From Roseicyclus sp. (lineage in GTDB: Bacteria; Pseudomonadota; Alphaproteobacteria; Rhodobacterales; Rhodobacteraceae), in contig JAGYKZ010000001.1 in NCBI GenBank assembly GCA_018401385.1, positions 1 through 64,000 on the forward strand: DNA of 64,000 nt, in the 5' to 3' direction. Below, piece after piece: positions 19,219 through 30,302 of the stretch. The notes under the pieces are model-generated. The model ran no database searches and was not told where the DNA came from. It worked only from the letters and a program-made list of their open reading frames with translations. A program made the position numbers and the translations under genes. How positions within the stretch are numbered: position 1 is the first letter of the stretch; each line of letters starts with the position of its first letter.

Positions 19219-21851
19219 ATGACAGGGCAAGTCACGCCGATGATGGCGCAGTATCTCGCGGTGAAGGAGCGTCACGCGGATGCGCTTTTGTTTTATCGCA
19301 TGGGCGATTTTTACGAGATGTTTTTCGATGACGCCATCGCCGCGGCCGAAGCCTTGGACATTGCCCTGACCAAACGCGGTCAACATTTGGGTGAAGATAT
19401 CCCGATGTGCGGCGTGCCTTTCCACGCCGCTGAAAATTACCTTCTTACCCTGATCCGCAAAGGATTTCGGGTGGCGGTTGCAGAACAATTGGAAGACCCA
19501 GCCGAAGCAAAGAAACGCGGATCCAAAATCCGTGGTGAAGCGCGATGTGATCCGTGTGGTGACCCCGGAACCCCTGACAGAAGGCAGCCTTTTGGAGGCG
19601 CGGCGGCACAATTACCTTGCTGCCTATTTTAGGATCGCGTGGGGAGGCGGCGCTGTCCTGGTGTGATATGTCTACGGGCGGCTTTTGGGTGATGCCACTC
19701 AGCCCAGCGCGGCTTGGCCCCGAATTGGCGCGTCTCGCCCCGCGCGAAGTGCTGATTTCCGAGACTTTGGATGAGGTGCGAGCCGCTTTGATCGAGGAGT
19801 GGGGCGCAAGCGTCACCCGACTTGCACCTACGAGCTTTGACAGCGGCTCCGCAACAATGCGTCTGACAAAGTTGTTCCAGATCGACAGTTTGGATGCCCT
19901 CGGCCAATTCGAACGCGCGGAGCGGTCCACTATGGGCGCGATTGTCGATTATCTGGACATCACCCAAAAAGGCAACCTGCCGCGCCTTCACCGTCCCATT
20001 CGCCAATCGACGACGCGGGTGATGTTGATTGATGCCGCCACGCGCAAGAATCTGGAAATCACCCAAGCGCTGTCTGGCGGTCGGAAAGGCAGCCTTCTAT
20101 CGGTGATCGACAAAACGCTGACAAGCGCGGGCGGGCGCTTGTTGGAGCGGCGGATTTCCGCCCCATCGACCGATTTGGAGGAGATCACGGCGCGGCACGA
20201 AGCCGTGCAGTTCGGGATCGAGAATAGTGCCATTTGTGAAAACCTGCGTGGAATTCTGCGCAATGTTCCAGATATGGAACGGGCCTTGTCCCGCCTGTCT
20301 CTGGATCGTGCAAGCCCGCGCGACATGGCCGCCATTCGTGCGGGTCTGATGGGCGGCGAACAGATCGCCAATCATCTAAAGAACACTGAACTGCCGTCTC
20401 TATGGAATGATTTAGTGACTGATTTGGAGGGGCACGCCGGTCTCATTTCACTTCTGGAGGTGGCTGTGGTCGCCGAGCCACCTTTGCTGCTGCGCGATGG
20501 TGGATTTGTTGCACAAGGCTACAATGCCGAGCTGGACGAAATGCGCAACCTTCGTGATGAGGGGCGCGGCATCATCGGGATAATGCAAGGTGACTATATC
20601 GCGGAAACGGGCATTTCTTCGCTGAAGATCAAGCATAACAATGTGCTTGGCTATTTCATCGAAACCACAGCCACCCACGCAGAGAAGATGCTATCGACCC
20701 CCTTATCTGCGCAGTTTATCCATCGCCAAACCACGGCGAATGCGGTGCGTTTTACCACGGTGGACCTGTCGGAATTGGAAACCAAGATCCTCAACTCTGG
20801 CGCGCGCGCAATTGAGATTGAGAAACAGATTTTCGCAACCCTCCGCCAAGCCATTCTTGATCAATTCGATGCGGTCATGCGGGCCAGTTTTGCCTTGGCC
20901 TCCACCGATCTCTATCTGGCTTTGGCGCATATCGCACGGTCACAAGATTGGGTGCGGCCTATTTTAAGCAAAAATCGCGATTTTGATATCATAGGCGGCC
21001 GCCATCCCGTTGTCGAAGAAGCATTGCGCAGCGGCGGCGCGCGGTTTGTGCCAAATGACTGCGCTTTGTCACCATCGGACGATGGCGCTGCGATTCAGTT
21101 GCTGACGGGTCCGAATATGGCGGGTAAATCCACCTATTTGCGCCAAAACGCGCTAATCGTCATTCTGGCTCAACTGGGCAGTTTTGTGCCTGCTCAATCC
21201 GCAAATTTGGGTCTTGTTAGTCAAGTTTTCAGCCGTGTTGGTGCCTCGGATGATTTGGCACGCGGGCGATCCACATTCATGGTGGAAATGGTGGAAACAG
21301 CCGCAATTTTGAATCAAGCTGATGATCGTGCCCTTGTGATATTGGATGAAATCGGGCGCGGAACGGCGACATATGATGGCCTGTCCATTGCCTGGGCGAC
21401 GTTGGAATATCTACATGATGTCAGCAAATGCCGCGCGCTGTTTGCAACCCATTATCACGAATTGACTGCGCTGGCCGGCCAATTGAAAAGCGCGCGCAAC
21501 GCCACAGTCGCTGTCAAGGAGTTCGATGGCGAAATCGTCTTTCTGCACGAATTGTGCGAGGGCGCCGCTGATCGGTCCTATGGGGTTCAGGTTGCAAAAC
21601 TGGCAGGACTTCCCGGACCCGTCATTCATCGTGCGGAACAGGTTTTGCAAATGCTGGAAAAGAACGATCGGGAAGGGCAGACACAAACACGTCTCATGGA
21701 TGATCTGCCTTTGTTTTCTGCGACACCCCCGCGCGAGGTGCAAAAATCCACCGCGTTGGAGGAGAGATTGCGCGCCGTGCATCCTGACGAACTCACCGCG
21801 CGCGATGCGTTGGACCTGATTTATGACCTGAAATCCCTGTTAAAGGATTAG
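19219..21851 (+). CDS. mutS: DNA mismatch repair ATPase MutS (two +1 frameshifts near 5' end)
   Basis: MutS recognises mismatches in post-replicative repair. The mismatch-binding domain starts [36 protein letters not shown], containing the Phe-X-Glu region (DFYEMF). The C-terminal ATPase has the Walker [14 protein letters not shown], Walker [17 protein letters not shown] and the ATHYHELT motif. Two +1 shifts interrupt the connector: one near 19530, where CCAAAATCC seems to carry an extra A, and one near 19622. The correct protein ([13 protein letters not shown], then [10 protein letters not shown], then [16 protein letters not shown]) is readable across three frames. Whether these are real or errors matters, since a true mutS defect would make a mutator strain. 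Confidence 0.9.
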
Positions 21852-22420
21852 GATTTTGGCGTGGAGGACACGCCAACCTGTGCCGGGCGCAACAATCGAT
21901 CATGCAGAAGGAACCCTTCGGTCATCACCTGAATGATCTGGCCCGCTGTGGTGCCTGGAACAGGCGCTTCGAACATGGCCTGATGCAATTGTGGGTCGAA
22001 TTGTTCGCCCTCTGCGGGTTTCACGACCGCCATACCATGTTTGCCAAAGACATTCAGAAGTTCACGAAGGGTCAATTCGATCCCCTCGATCACGCTGCCC
22101 GCAACGTCCCGCTGCTCGTCCCCGACAGCGGAAAGCGCGCGGTTAAGATTGTCATAAACGGGCAGCAAATCACGGGCCAGCCGGGTGCCGCCATAATGCT
22201 CGGCTTCACGGCGATCCCGCTCGGCACGCTTACGCAGATTTTCGGAATCCGCCATCACGCGCAACAATCGGTCTTTAAGCTGGTCGCGTTCTGCGATCAG
22301 CGCCTCCAGGGCTGCTTCGGGGCTGGTATCGGTCTCTTCGCCAATCCCTTCGGCAAGGTCGATATCCTCTTCTGGCCCATCAATATCATCAAGGAATTGC
22401 TCTTCCTTTGGCTCTGCCAT
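21848..22420 (-). CDS. grpE: Nucleotide exchange factor GrpE
   Basis: GrpE releases ADP from DnaK. The 190-residue product has an acidic N-terminal tail, a long coiled-coil (LIAERDQLKDRLLRVMADSENLRKRAERDRREAE) and the C-terminal beta wing with EGEQFDPQLHQAMFEAP and the final GFLLHDRLLRPAQVGVS. Length is normal. It lies 10 bp downstream of hrcA on the same strand, so hrcA-grpE is one unit, and it converges with mutS with a 4-bp overlap. Confidence 0.96.
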   Translation of the reverse strand: MAEPKEEQFLDDIDGPEEDIDLAEGIGEETDTSPEAALEALIAERDQLKDRLLRVMADSENLRKRAERDRREAEHYGGTRLARDLLPVYDNLNRALSAVGDEQRDVAGSVIEGIELTLRELLNVFGKHGMAVVKPAEGEQFDPQLHQAMFEAPVPGTTAGQIIQVMTEGFLLHDRLLRPAQVGVSSTPKS

Positions 22421-22430
22421 CTTTCACCTC

Positions 22431-23495
22431 TTATGCACGATCAGAGATTAATTTCCCAACCAACTGCGCCGTATAATCCACAATCGGCACGATCCGACCG
22501 TAATTGATGCGCGTTGGTCCAATCACACCCACCGCGCCAATAATTTTCCGTTCCGCGTTCATATAGGGAGAGACCACCAAAGAGGAACCCGTAAGTGAAA
22601 ATAACTTGTTCTCGGAGCCGATAAAAATGCGCACACCATCGCCACGATCCGTGAGATCAAGAAATTCTGCAATATCACGCTTGCGTTCAAGATCATCAAA
22701 CAGGTTTTTGATCCGCTCCAAATCCGCCAATTCGGGCGCACCATCGAGAAGATTCGCGCGCCCACGCACAATCAGCCTTTCACCACGGTTTCCCGCATCT
22801 TCCCAAATCGCAAGGCCCGATTCGATCAAAGATTGCGCCAAAGTGTCGATCTCTTGCCGCCGATGTGTCACCTCTTGTTCCATCACTGCGCGCAAATCGC
22901 TGACGGTGCGACCCTCGGCCCATGCATTAACGAAATTGGCCGCCTCGCGCATCGCGCTTGGGGTCAGTCCGGGCGGGGGGGTGAATAGTCTATTTTCAAC
23001 ATGACCATCTGCGAAAACGAGAACCACCAAGGCTTTTTCAACAGAAAGAGAGACGAATTCAACATGCTTGATTGGCGCTTCGTGTTTGGGTGCAAGCACC
23101 AAGCTGGCCCCATGGGTGATCCCCGACAGTGCTTTACCCACCCGATCCAAGGCATTCGTAACCGAATCCGAATTGCTTTGGAGGGATGATTCAAGCTGCG
23201 TTTTGTCATCTTCCCCAAGTTCAGAGACCTCAAGAAGACCATCCACAAACATCCGCAAACCCATCGTGGTGGGCACACGGCCAGCTGAGACATGGGGGCT
23301 GTCAAGCAGACCCAGATATTCCAAATCCTGCATCACATTGCGGACGGTGGCGGCTGATACCTGCTCCGACAGATTGCGGGTCAGACTGCGGGACCCAACA
23401 GGCTCACCCGTGGCCAGATAGCCCTCGACCACGCGGCGAAACACTTCGCGCGAGCGATCATTCATTTCAGACAGAATTTGTGACGTTTCGTTCAT
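22431..23495 (-). CDS. hrcA: Heat-inducible transcription repressor HrcA
   Basis: HrcA represses class I heat-shock genes by binding CIRCE. The 354-residue protein has the N-terminal winged helix ([22 protein letters not shown] and [18 protein letters not shown]) and the central domain, ending in [25 protein letters not shown], a typical C-terminal signature. I see no CIRCE palindrome at dnaK or hrcA within this window, so its target, commonly groESL, is probably elsewhere. Confidence 0.95.
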   Translation of the reverse strand: MNETSQILSEMNDRSREVFRRVVEGYLATGEPVGSRSLTRNLSEQVSAATVRNVMQDLEYLGLLDSPHVSAGRVPTTMGLRMFVDGLLEVSELGEDDKTQLESSLQSNSDSVTNALDRVGKALSGITHGASLVLAPKHEAPIKHVEFVSLSVEKALVVLVFADGHVENRLFTPPPGLTPSAMREAANFVNAWAEGRTVSDLRAVMEQEVTHRRQEIDTLAQSLIESGLAIWEDAGNRGERLIVRGRANLLDGAPELADLERIKNLFDDLERKRDIAEFLDLTDRGDGVRIFIGSENKLFSLTGSSLVVSPYMNAERKIIGAVGVIGPTRINYGRIVPIVDYTAQLVGKLISDRA

Positions 23496-23613
23496 TCATT
23501 CATGCCCAATTGCGGACCGCCCAACATGCGAAAACCATGTATCGGTCAATCCTGCTTGCAACACACCCATGTCTGCGACTATCCCACGGGTAGTGGATCA
23601 CAAGGAGATATTT

Positions 23614-24327
23614 ATGCGTCCTTCAGGCAGAAACCTAGATGAAATGCGGAAAATTTCTATTGAAACTGCCGTCATGCGCCACGCGGAGGGCTCATGTTTG
23701 ATAAAATGTGGGGATACCCATGTCCTGTGTTCCGCAACAATCGAGGAACGTGTGCCGCCATTTCTGAAGAACACGGGGCTTGGATGGGTAACTGCGGAAT
23801 ATGGAATGTTGCCGCGCGCCACCCATACACGCGGGCGGCGGGAAGCTGCTGCGGGGAAACAATCTGGGCGAACACAGGAAATTCAGCGCCTTATTGGGCG
23901 TGCATTGCGGGCAGGTGTGGATCGATCCGCCCTTGGGGAGCGCCAGATCACAATCGACTGCGATGTGATGCAAGCCGATGGTGGCACGCGCTGCGCGTCC
24001 ATCACCGGCGGTTGGGTTGCGTTGCGTCTGGCGGTAAATAAACTGCTTGCCTCGGGCGCACTGACATCAGACCCCATTCTGGACAATGTCGCTGCGGTAT
24101 CTTGCGGTATTTATGCTGGTCAGGCGGTTCTGGATCTGGACTATCCCGAAGATTCCGAAGCAGGAACCGACAGCAATTTTGTGATGACAGGCGCGGGCAG
24201 GCTGATTGAAATTCAAGCCAGCGCAGAGAACGCTACCTTCTCGCTTGAGGAGTTTTCAGACCTTCAAATACTGGCTCAGAAAGGCGTTGCGGAGCTTGTC
24301 TCAGCGCAGAATGCGGCGATTGGCTGA
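23614..24327 (+). CDS. rph: Ribonuclease PH
   Basis: RNase PH is a phosphorolytic 3'-5' exoribonuclease that trims tRNA 3' ends. The ~237-residue product starts [21 protein letters not shown] and shows the family blocks [32 protein letters not shown] and [20 protein letters not shown] used the ATG at 23614; the open frame begins 15 codons earlier in non-conserved sequence. The stop overlaps the rdgB start by one base (TGATG). It is divergent from hrcA. Confidence 0.96.
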   Translation: MRPSGRNLDEMRKISIETAVMRHAEGSCLIKCGDTHVLCSATIEERVPPFLKNTGLGWVTAEYGMLPRATHTRGRREAAAGKQSGRTQEIQRLIGRALRAGVDRSALGERQITIDCDVMQADGGTRCASITGGWVALRLAVNKLLASGALTSDPILDNVAAVSCGIYAGQAVLDLDYPEDSEAGTDSNFVMTGAGRLIEIQASAENATFSLEEFSDLQILAQKGVAELVSAQNAAIG

Positions 24328-24938
24328 TGCGGAAATTTACCTCACCTGCGCTGTTGGTTGCGACTCATAATCAGGGCAAGTTTGAGGAGATGGTCGCCCT
24401 TCTGGCGCCTTTTGGAATTTCTGCGGTGTCTGCGAAGGATTACGATCTACCAGAGCCAGAAGAAACAGGCACAACATTTATCGAGAATGCGCGCATCAAA
24501 GCCCATGCCGCCGCCAAGGCCACGGGCCTACCCGCCCTGGCCGATGACAGCGGTATCGAGGTCGGCGCGCTTGGCAATGCACCTGGTGTCTATACGGCAG
24601 ATTGGGCAGAAACACCAAATGGTCGTGACTTCATCATGGCCATGACCCGCGTGCAGCAAGAATTAGACGCCATTAAGGCCCCCTATCCGCGCCATGCACG
24701 GTTTTGCTGCACGCTTGTCTTGGCTTGGCCCGATGGTCATGATGAAATATTTGAAGGCGTCATGGATGGTCAGGTAATCTGGCCGATGCGTGGGGATCAG
24801 GGACATGGCTATGATCCGATTTTCCAACCAAACGGGTATGACATCACCTTTGGCGAGATGGATCGTTGGGAGAAAAATAAAATCAGCCATCGCGCTGACG
24901 CGTTCAAAAAATTGGTGAGCCTGCTTGAGCACGCGTGA
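24327..24938 (+). CDS. rdgB: XTP/dITP diphosphatase (RdgB/HAM1 family)
   Basis: This house-cleaning pyrophosphatase removes dITP and XTP from the nucleotide pool. The 203-residue product has LLVATHNQGKFEEM near the start (the SHT/NxxK motif as THNQGK), the LPALADDSGIEV block and the C-terminal GYDPIFQPNG and KNKISHRADAFKKL. Length is typical. It sits between rph and hemW, overlapping both. Confidence 0.95.
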   Translation: MRKFTSPALLVATHNQGKFEEMVALLAPFGISAVSAKDYDLPEPEETGTTFIENARIKAHAAAKATGLPALADDSGIEVGALGNAPGVYTADWAETPNGRDFIMAMTRVQQELDAIKAPYPRHARFCCTLVLAWPDGHDEIFEGVMDGQVIWPMRGDQGHGYDPIFQPNGYDITFGEMDRWEKNKISHRADAFKKLVSLLEHA

Positions 24939-26088
24939 GGATTGGGAGAATGGCGGCTTTGGCATTTATATCCACTGGCCGTTTTGCCAAGCCAAATGCC
25001 CTTATTGCGATTTCAACTCTCATGTATCGCAACGCATTAACCAATCGCGTTGGAAACAAGCCTATCTCAGCGAGATTGATCGCTTGGCTGTGGAATGTGG
25101 TGGCCGTGTTCTTCATTCGGTGTTTTTTGGAGGCGGCACACCATCCCTGATGAATGGCGATGTTGTGGCCGCCATTATCGAACGGGTTTCGTATCATTGG
25201 CCCGCCGCGAATGATCTGGAAATCACCCTTGAGGCAAACCCGACCTCTACCGAAGCAGGCCGATTTGCAGACTATCACGCCGCAGGCGTTTCGAGACTGT
25301 CTATGGGTATTCAGGCCCTGAACGATCCTGATCTCAAGGCATTGGGTCGCTTGCACAGCGCGGCGGAGGGCATCGCTGCCTTTGACATTGCGCGTGGCAT
25401 TTTCCCGCGCGTCAGTTTTGATTTGATTTATGCGCGACAGCATCAAACTTTGGACGACTGGCGCAACGAATTGACCCGCGCCTTGTCATTGGGCTTGGAT
25501 CACCTATCGGCCTACCAGTTAACAATCGAAGATGGCACGGCCTTTGGCGCACGCGCCAAAATTGGCAAGCTTGATGGTCTACCGCATGAGGATCTGGCCG
25601 TTGATATGTATGAGCTCACGCAAGAGCTGTGCGATAGCGCGGGATTACCGGCTTATGAAATTTCAAACCATGCCAGCGATATGGCGCAATCGCGGCACAA
25701 TCTAATCTATTGGCGCTATGGCGATTATCTTGGGATTGGTCCAGGGGCGCACGGCCGTTTGACCTTGAACGGAGAAAAATACGCAACCGCGACCCCGCTT
25801 GTGCCAAATTCTTGGCTCACCCAAGTGGAGCAAACAGGCACGGGTGAAGCCCCACGCGAAGTTATTTCCGCCGAGGATCAAGCGGTTGAAGCATTGATGA
25901 TGGGTCTTCGCCTCCGCGAAGGGGTGTCCCTATCGCGGATAAGGGCCCTGTCAAGCACCGCAATAAATCCAGAAAAACTGAATGAATTCAAAGTTTTAGG
26001 GCTGATGAGGCAGGACGATGATTGGCTCTCGTGCTCAGATGCTGGGCGGCCAGTGCTGAATGGTATTCTGCGCGGGCTTCTGGCTTAG
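24925..26088 (+). CDS. hemW: Radical SAM heme chaperone HemW (HemN-like)
   Basis: The 387-residue protein is a radical SAM enzyme of the HemN/HemW branch. The 4Fe-4S motif CxxxCxxC appears as CQAKCPYC near residue 20, followed by FFGGGTPSLM and GVSRLSMGIQALNDPDL. The C-terminal HemN domain is shorter than in HemN proper, which favours HemW, a heme chaperone, over coproporphyrinogen oxidase. The start used is a TTG inside the end of rdgB because no in-frame ATG precedes the cluster. The 3' end overlaps parB by 4 bp. Confidence 0.88.
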   Translation: MSTREDWENGGFGIYIHWPFCQAKCPYCDFNSHVSQRINQSRWKQAYLSEIDRLAVECGGRVLHSVFFGGGTPSLMNGDVVAAIIERVSYHWPAANDLEITLEANPTSTEAGRFADYHAAGVSRLSMGIQALNDPDLKALGRLHSAAEGIAAFDIARGIFPRVSFDLIYARQHQTLDDWRNELTRALSLGLDHLSAYQLTIEDGTAFGARAKIGKLDGLPHEDLAVDMYELTQELCDSAGLPAYEISNHASDMAQSRHNLIYWRYGDYLGIGPGAHGRLTLNGEKYATATPLVPNSWLTQVEQTGTGEAPREVISAEDQAVEALMMGLRLREGVSLSRIRALSSTAINPEKLNEFKVLGLMRQDDDWLSCSDAGRPVLNGILRGLLA

Positions 26089-27008
26089 GATCCACCACCA
26101 AGGCGGCGCATCAAATCGTCCAAGGCCTCCAAGTCTTTATACGCGATGAACATTTTGCCTTTGCCGCTGGCCGGATCATGCTGGATCTCGACCTTCATCC
26201 CCAACGCAGCGGAAAGATCGTTCTCAATCGCACGGGTGTCTGCGTCTTTGCGCGCCACATCAGGGCGGGTTACCTTCGGCTTGTCGCCCGAAGATTGCGC
26301 TAATTTCTCAGCCTCTCGCACCGATAGACCCTTTGCGATAATGTCACGGGCCAATTCAGAGGCGTTTGGTGTCGTGATAAGGGCACGGGCATGACCCGCA
26401 GACAAACGACCCGCGCGCAACATTTCCTGCACATCCTCAGGCAGCTGCAACAAACGCATGAGGTTTGCGATATGGCTGCGGCTTTTGCCCATGGCCTCGG
26501 CCAATTTTTCTTGGGTGTGGCCAAATCGATCAATCAATTGCCGATATCCCATCGCCTCTTCAATAGGGTTCAGGTCCGCGCGCTGAATGTTTTCGATAAT
26601 GGCAATTTCCAGAACCTCAACATCGGTGAAATCGCGAATGATGATGGGCAGTTCATACAGCTGCGCCATTTGGGACGCACGCCACCGCCGTTCGCCCGCA
26701 ACGATCTGGTAATCACCGTCATGATTCGGATCAGGGCGCACGATCAGCGGCTGAATAATGCCCTTTTCCTTAATCGATGCGGCCAGCTCCTCCAAGGCTT
26801 CGGCGGTGAAATTACGGCGCGGCTGATCTGGGTTGGGACGAATCCGCTCGATTGGCAGCTTTGCATCTGCACGGCGTGACGGGGTTGCGCCACTGGGGGC
26901 CACCTCCCCCTGCGGCGATGGAATCGGGTCGCTTGCCTTCCCTGTATCAATATCCTGCATCAATGCCGAAAGACCACGGCCCAGCCCGCGTTTGTCGCGT
27001 TTACTCAT
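26085..27008 (-). CDS. parB: Chromosome partitioning protein ParB
   Basis: ParB is the CTP-dependent clamp that loads on parS and spreads near the origin. The 307-residue protein opens with MSKRDKRGLGRGLSALM. It then has the CTPase core (RPNPDQPRRNF, GERRWRASQMA and the ENIQRADLNPIEEA block), the parS-reading helix-turn-helix (TQEKLAEAMGKSRSHIANLMRLLQLP) and a C-terminal dimer domain. It is 15 bp from parA in a leftward parA-parB pair, with two perfect parS sites 1.4-3.3 kb upstream. Confidence 0.97.
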   Translation of the reverse strand: MSKRDKRGLGRGLSALMQDIDTGKASDPIPSPQGEVAPSGATPSRRADAKLPIERIRPNPDQPRRNFTAEALEELAASIKEKGIIQPLIVRPDPNHDGDYQIVAGERRWRASQMAQLYELPIIIRDFTDVEVLEIAIIENIQRADLNPIEEAMGYRQLIDRFGHTQEKLAEAMGKSRSHIANLMRLLQLPEDVQEMLRAGRLSAGHARALITTPNASELARDIIAKGLSVREAEKLAQSSGDKPKVTRPDVARKDADTRAIENDLSAALGMKVEIQHDPASGKGKMFIAYKDLEALDDLMRRLGGGS

Positions 27009-27023
27009 TATCGTCTCCCAAAC

Positions 27024-27803
27024 TTAGGCGTGATGCCGTGCTAGAATTTCGGCTGCCAGCGCTTTATACGCCAAGGCCCCCGTGGAGGAAGCATCATATT
27101 CCAAAACCGTCTGCGCGAAAGAGGGCGCTTCGGATAGGCGCACATTTCGGGGTATTTTGGTCTCATACACCAATTCCCCAAGCGTTTGCCGCGCATCATC
27201 CTCGACCAATTTGGACAGGTTGTTGCGCAAATCATACATGGTCAACACCACGCCTTCGATGCGAAGCTCGGCATTCGCGCCTTCGCGCACTTGGCGCACG
27301 GTCAACATCAATTGCGAAAGCCCCTCGAGCGCGAAAAACTCAGCCTGCAACGGCACCAAGACAGAATGCGCAGCAACCAAGGCATTCACGGTCAAAAGGC
27401 TGAGTGATGGCGGACAATCCATAAAAATATAGTCATAATGGCCGATATCTGCGGCCTCAAACGCGTTTCGCAGCAAGATCACCCGCTTTTCATTATCGCT
27501 CAGTTCCACATCAGCAGAACTGAGATCCGTGGTCGCGGGCACAAGATCAAGGCCCGCAACATTGGTTTTCTGCACAATCTCTGACAAGGGGGCGCCTTCG
27601 ATCAAAAGATCATAGCTGGACAAATCGCGATTTTCGACCCCCAAGCCGGTCGAGGCATTGCCCTGCGGGTCAAGATCAATCAACAACACACGCTGGCCCA
27701 GAGCCGCCAAAGCAGCCCCAAGATTGATGGTCGTGGTTGTTTTGCCAACACCGCCCTTTTGGTTGGCGATTGCAATAATACGAGGCGAAGCGTTCTCAGG
27801 CAC
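27024..27803 (-). CDS. parA: Chromosome partitioning ATPase ParA
   Basis: The 259-residue protein is a deviant Walker A ATPase of the ParA/Soj family: IAIANQKGGVGKTTTTINLGAAL at residues ~9-31 and the Walker B-like DYIFMDCPPSLSLLT. With ParB and parS it moves the origin region during segregation. Its start overlaps the rsmG stop by 8 bp, and mnmG-rsmG-parA-parB form the order common near alphaproteobacterial origins. Confidence 0.97.
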   Translation of the reverse strand: MPENASPRIIAIANQKGGVGKTTTTINLGAALAALGQRVLLIDLDPQGNASTGLGVENRDLSSYDLLIEGAPLSEIVQKTNVAGLDLVPATTDLSSADVELSDNEKRVILLRNAFEAADIGHYDYIFMDCPPSLSLLTVNALVAAHSVLVPLQAEFFALEGLSQLMLTVRQVREGANAELRIEGVVLTMYDLRNNLSKLVEDDARQTLGELVYETKIPRNVRLSEAPSFAQTVLEYDASSTGALAYKALAAEILARHHA

Positions 27804-28422
27804 GGCGTAATTCCTTTATTTCTATAATTTGACCGTCATCACTGGTTACGCTTGGATATGCGGTGAGTGACATTTGCCATGATTCCTTGGCGCTGTCGAT
27901 TTCTTGCGCGGCGGATTGACCCTTCAAGAACAAACACTGGCCATCTGTTGCCAAATGGCGATAGGACAGTGTGCAAAGTTTGCTTAAATCGCTCAGGGCG
28001 CGGGCTGAAATAATATCGGCGTTTTGCGGGGGTGCGTCTTCAATCCTGCGTGACATCACATGAATTGATAGGTTGGTCTGCCGGGCCACATCCCGCAAAA
28101 ACGCGCATTTCCGCAAATCAGATTCAATAAAGTGAAAATCGATCAAGGGGGCTGCCTCTGCCGCCAAAATAGCACAGACCAGGCCAGGAAAACCACCGCC
28201 GCTGCCCATATCCAGCCATTTTCCTTGGGTTTTATCGACCAACGGAAAAATCTGGGCTGAATCCACAATATGGCGCGCCCAAGCATCGGGCAAAGTCCCA
28301 GGCGCGACCAGATTTATGGCCTTTTGCCATTTGATCAGCATATCAACGTAAATCTGAAGACGCTGCATTGTTTCACGTGAAACACGGTCGGCAAGATAGG
28401 CTTTCGCTTCGGCCTCGTTCAT
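27796..28422 (-). CDS. rsmG: 16S rRNA (guanine-527-N7)-methyltransferase RsmG
   Basis: RsmG methylates G527 of 16S rRNA. The 208-residue protein has a SAM site, [18 protein letters not shown], near residue 70 and the N-terminal [16 protein letters not shown] typical of the family. The VSRET codons are themselves a parS site (28369-28384). The start overlaps the mnmG stop as ATGA. Length is normal. Confidence 0.95.
   Translation of the reverse strand: MNEAEAKAYLADRVSRETMQRLQIYVDMLIKWQKAINLVAPGTLPDAWARHIVDSAQIFPLVDKTQGKWLDMGSGGGFPGLVCAILAAEAAPLIDFHFIESDLRKCAFLRDVARQTNLSIHVMSRRIEDAPPQNADIISARALSDLSKLCTLSYRHLATDGQCLFLKGQSAAQEIDSAKESWQMSLTAYPSVTSDDGQIIEIKELRRA
28369..28384. other. parS centromere site within rsmG
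   Basis: TGTTTCACGTGAAACA is a perfect 16-bp palindrome identical to the widely conserved parS consensus. It lies in the first codons of rsmG (VSRET) and 1.4 kb from parB, about 4.7 kb from the proposed origin. It should be a ParB nucleation site. Confidence 0.95.
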
Positions 28423-30293
28423 GCAGATTTCCGCTGGTATTGGCGCAACTTGGTCAAAATAAGGGTCAAGGCGGCTGGTGTCATCCCGTCAATCCGTCCC
28501 GCCTGCCCCAGATCACGCGGCTGCACCTTGGTTAGTTTTTGGCGCAATTCGGTGGATAGCCCTTCGATTTCCATAAAATTCATATCATGGGGGATCGTTT
28601 GGGCCTCATCACGCTTCAAGGCCAGAACATCCCGTTCCTGCCGTGCGATATAAGCCGCGTATTGGGCTTCACGGTTAATCTGCTGCTTTATCTGGAGATC
28701 ATGTTCTGCCAATTGGGGCCAAATCTGCTCAAGATGACCAAACTCAATATCTGGAAAGGCCAGAAGCTCCACCGCATTGCGGCGCTGACCATCTTGATTC
28801 ATGTTCAGGCCGTGTTTCTTGCCCTCTGATGGGGTAAGCTGACAGGCGTGCAATTGATCATAGCAGGCGGCCAGCTGTTCCATTTTCACGCCGAACGCGC
28901 GTTTGCGTGTCTCATCCACGGTTCCGAGCGTGATGCCAAGCGGGGTCAACCTTTGATCTGCGTTATCCGCACGTAAGGACAAACGAAACTCTGCGCGTGA
29001 GGTGAACATCCGATACGGCTCACTGACACCCCGTGTGACAAGGTCATCGATCATTACCCCGATGTAGCTGTCACGGCGGGAAAAGATGACAGGATCCTGA
29101 TCCATAGCGTGCCGCGCGGCATTGATCCCCGCGACATAGCCCTGCGCAGCGGCCTCCTCATATCCTGTGGTGCCGTTGATTTGACCTGCGAGATAAAGGT
29201 TTTTCACCGATTTCAGCTGCAAGTCAGGACCAAGGGCGCGCGGGTCAACAAAATCATATTCGATGGCATAGCCAGGTTGAAGAATGGACACCGATTCAAG
29301 CCCAACCATGGAGCGCACATAATCCAGCTGAACATCGGCAGGCAATGATGTGGAAATGCCGTTGGGATATATCGTGTGATCATCCAGACCCTCTGGCTCC
29401 AAGAAAACCTGATGCGAGGGCTTATCAGAAAATCGCACGATTTTGTCTTCGATAGATGGGCAATACCGTGGCCCAATCCCTTCGATATGACCCCCATACA
29501 TTGCGGAACGACCGAGATTTTCGCGAATAATTTCGTGGGTTTTCTCATTGGTATGGGTGATGCCACAGGCAATCTGGCGCGCCACTGGTTTATTTGACAA
29601 GAATGAAAACATCACAGGATCATCATCGGCGGGCTGGGTTTCCAGACCGTCCCAATTGATGGTCCGCCCATCCAAACGCGGAGGTGTGCCCGTCTTGAGC
29701 CGGCCAAGGGGCAGGCCAAAACCGTCAATTCTCTCTGCCAGTTTCACGGAGGGCTGATCGCCCATGCGGCCACCTGCCATACGCTGGTCACCAATATGGA
29801 TCACGCCACGTAGGAATGTGCCCGTGGTCAAAACAACGGCTTTCCCTGTGATGTCTGACCCATCCGCCAAAACCACGCCAGAAACAATGTGATCCGTGGC
29901 AATGAAATCTGCGACTTCGCCCGCGATCATCGTCAAGTTTGGCGTACGCCTAAGCAAATCCACCATCGCGGCCCGATAAAGCCTACGATCTGATTGCGTG
30001 CGCGGGCCTTGCACCGCGGGGCCTTTGCGCCGATTCAACAGGCGAAACTGTATGCCTGACCGATCTGCGGCCACGCCCATGACCCCGCCAAGCGCATCTA
30101 TCTCGCGGACCAAATGGCCTTTGCCCAAACCGCCAATCGCGGGGTTGCACGACATCACACCAATATTGTCCAACGACAGCGTCACAAGCGCGGTTCTTGC
30201 GCCAGAACGCGCCGCTGTATGCGCCGCCTCCGCACCTGCGTGGCCACCGCCTATAACGATCACATCAAAATCAAAATGTTTCACGTGAAACAC
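28419..30293 (-). CDS. mnmG: tRNA uridine-5-carboxymethylaminomethyl modification enzyme MnmG (GidA)
   Basis: MnmG is the FAD and NADH enzyme that, with MnmE, makes the cmnm5 group on wobble U34 of some tRNAs. The 624-residue product has the dinucleotide motif [20 protein letters not shown] at residues ~12-31, the [17 protein letters not shown] segment and a normal C-terminal domain. The N-terminus MFHVKHF is encoded by a parS site (30277-30292), so coding and centromere sequence coincide. It lies 9 bp from mnmE in the same direction. Confidence 0.97.
   Translation of the reverse strand: MFHVKHFDFDVIVIGGGHAGAEAAHTAARSGARTALVTLSLDNIGVMSCNPAIGGLGKGHLVREIDALGGVMGVAADRSGIQFRLLNRRKGPAVQGPRTQSDRRLYRAAMVDLLRRTPNLTMIAGEVADFIATDHIVSGVVLADGSDITGKAVVLTTGTFLRGVIHIGDQRMAGGRMGDQPSVKLAERIDGFGLPLGRLKTGTPPRLDGRTINWDGLETQPADDDPVMFSFLSNKPVARQIACGITHTNEKTHEIIRENLGRSAMYGGHIEGIGPRYCPSIEDKIVRFSDKPSHQVFLEPEGLDDHTIYPNGISTSLPADVQLDYVRSMVGLESVSILQPGYAIEYDFVDPRALGPDLQLKSVKNLYLAGQINGTTGYEEAAAQGYVAGINAARHAMDQDPVIFSRRDSYIGVMIDDLVTRGVSEPYRMFTSRAEFRLSLRADNADQRLTPLGITLGTVDETRKRAFGVKMEQLAACYDQLHACQLTPSEGKKHGLNMNQDGQRRNAVELLAFPDIEFGHLEQIWPQLAEHDLQIKQQINREAQYAAYIARQERDVLALKRDEAQTIPHDMNFMEIEGLSTELRQKLTKVQPRDLGQAGRIDGMTPAALTLILTKLRQYQRKSA
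30277..30292. other. parS centromere site at the start of mnmG
   Basis: A second perfect TGTTTCACGTGAAACA lies on the first codons of mnmG (FHVKH), 1.9 kb from the first parS and 2.7 kb from the origin candidate. Two parS copies within 2 kb suggest a compact ParB loading zone. Confidence 0.95.
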
Positions 30294-30302
30294 TCCAAAA
30301 CG

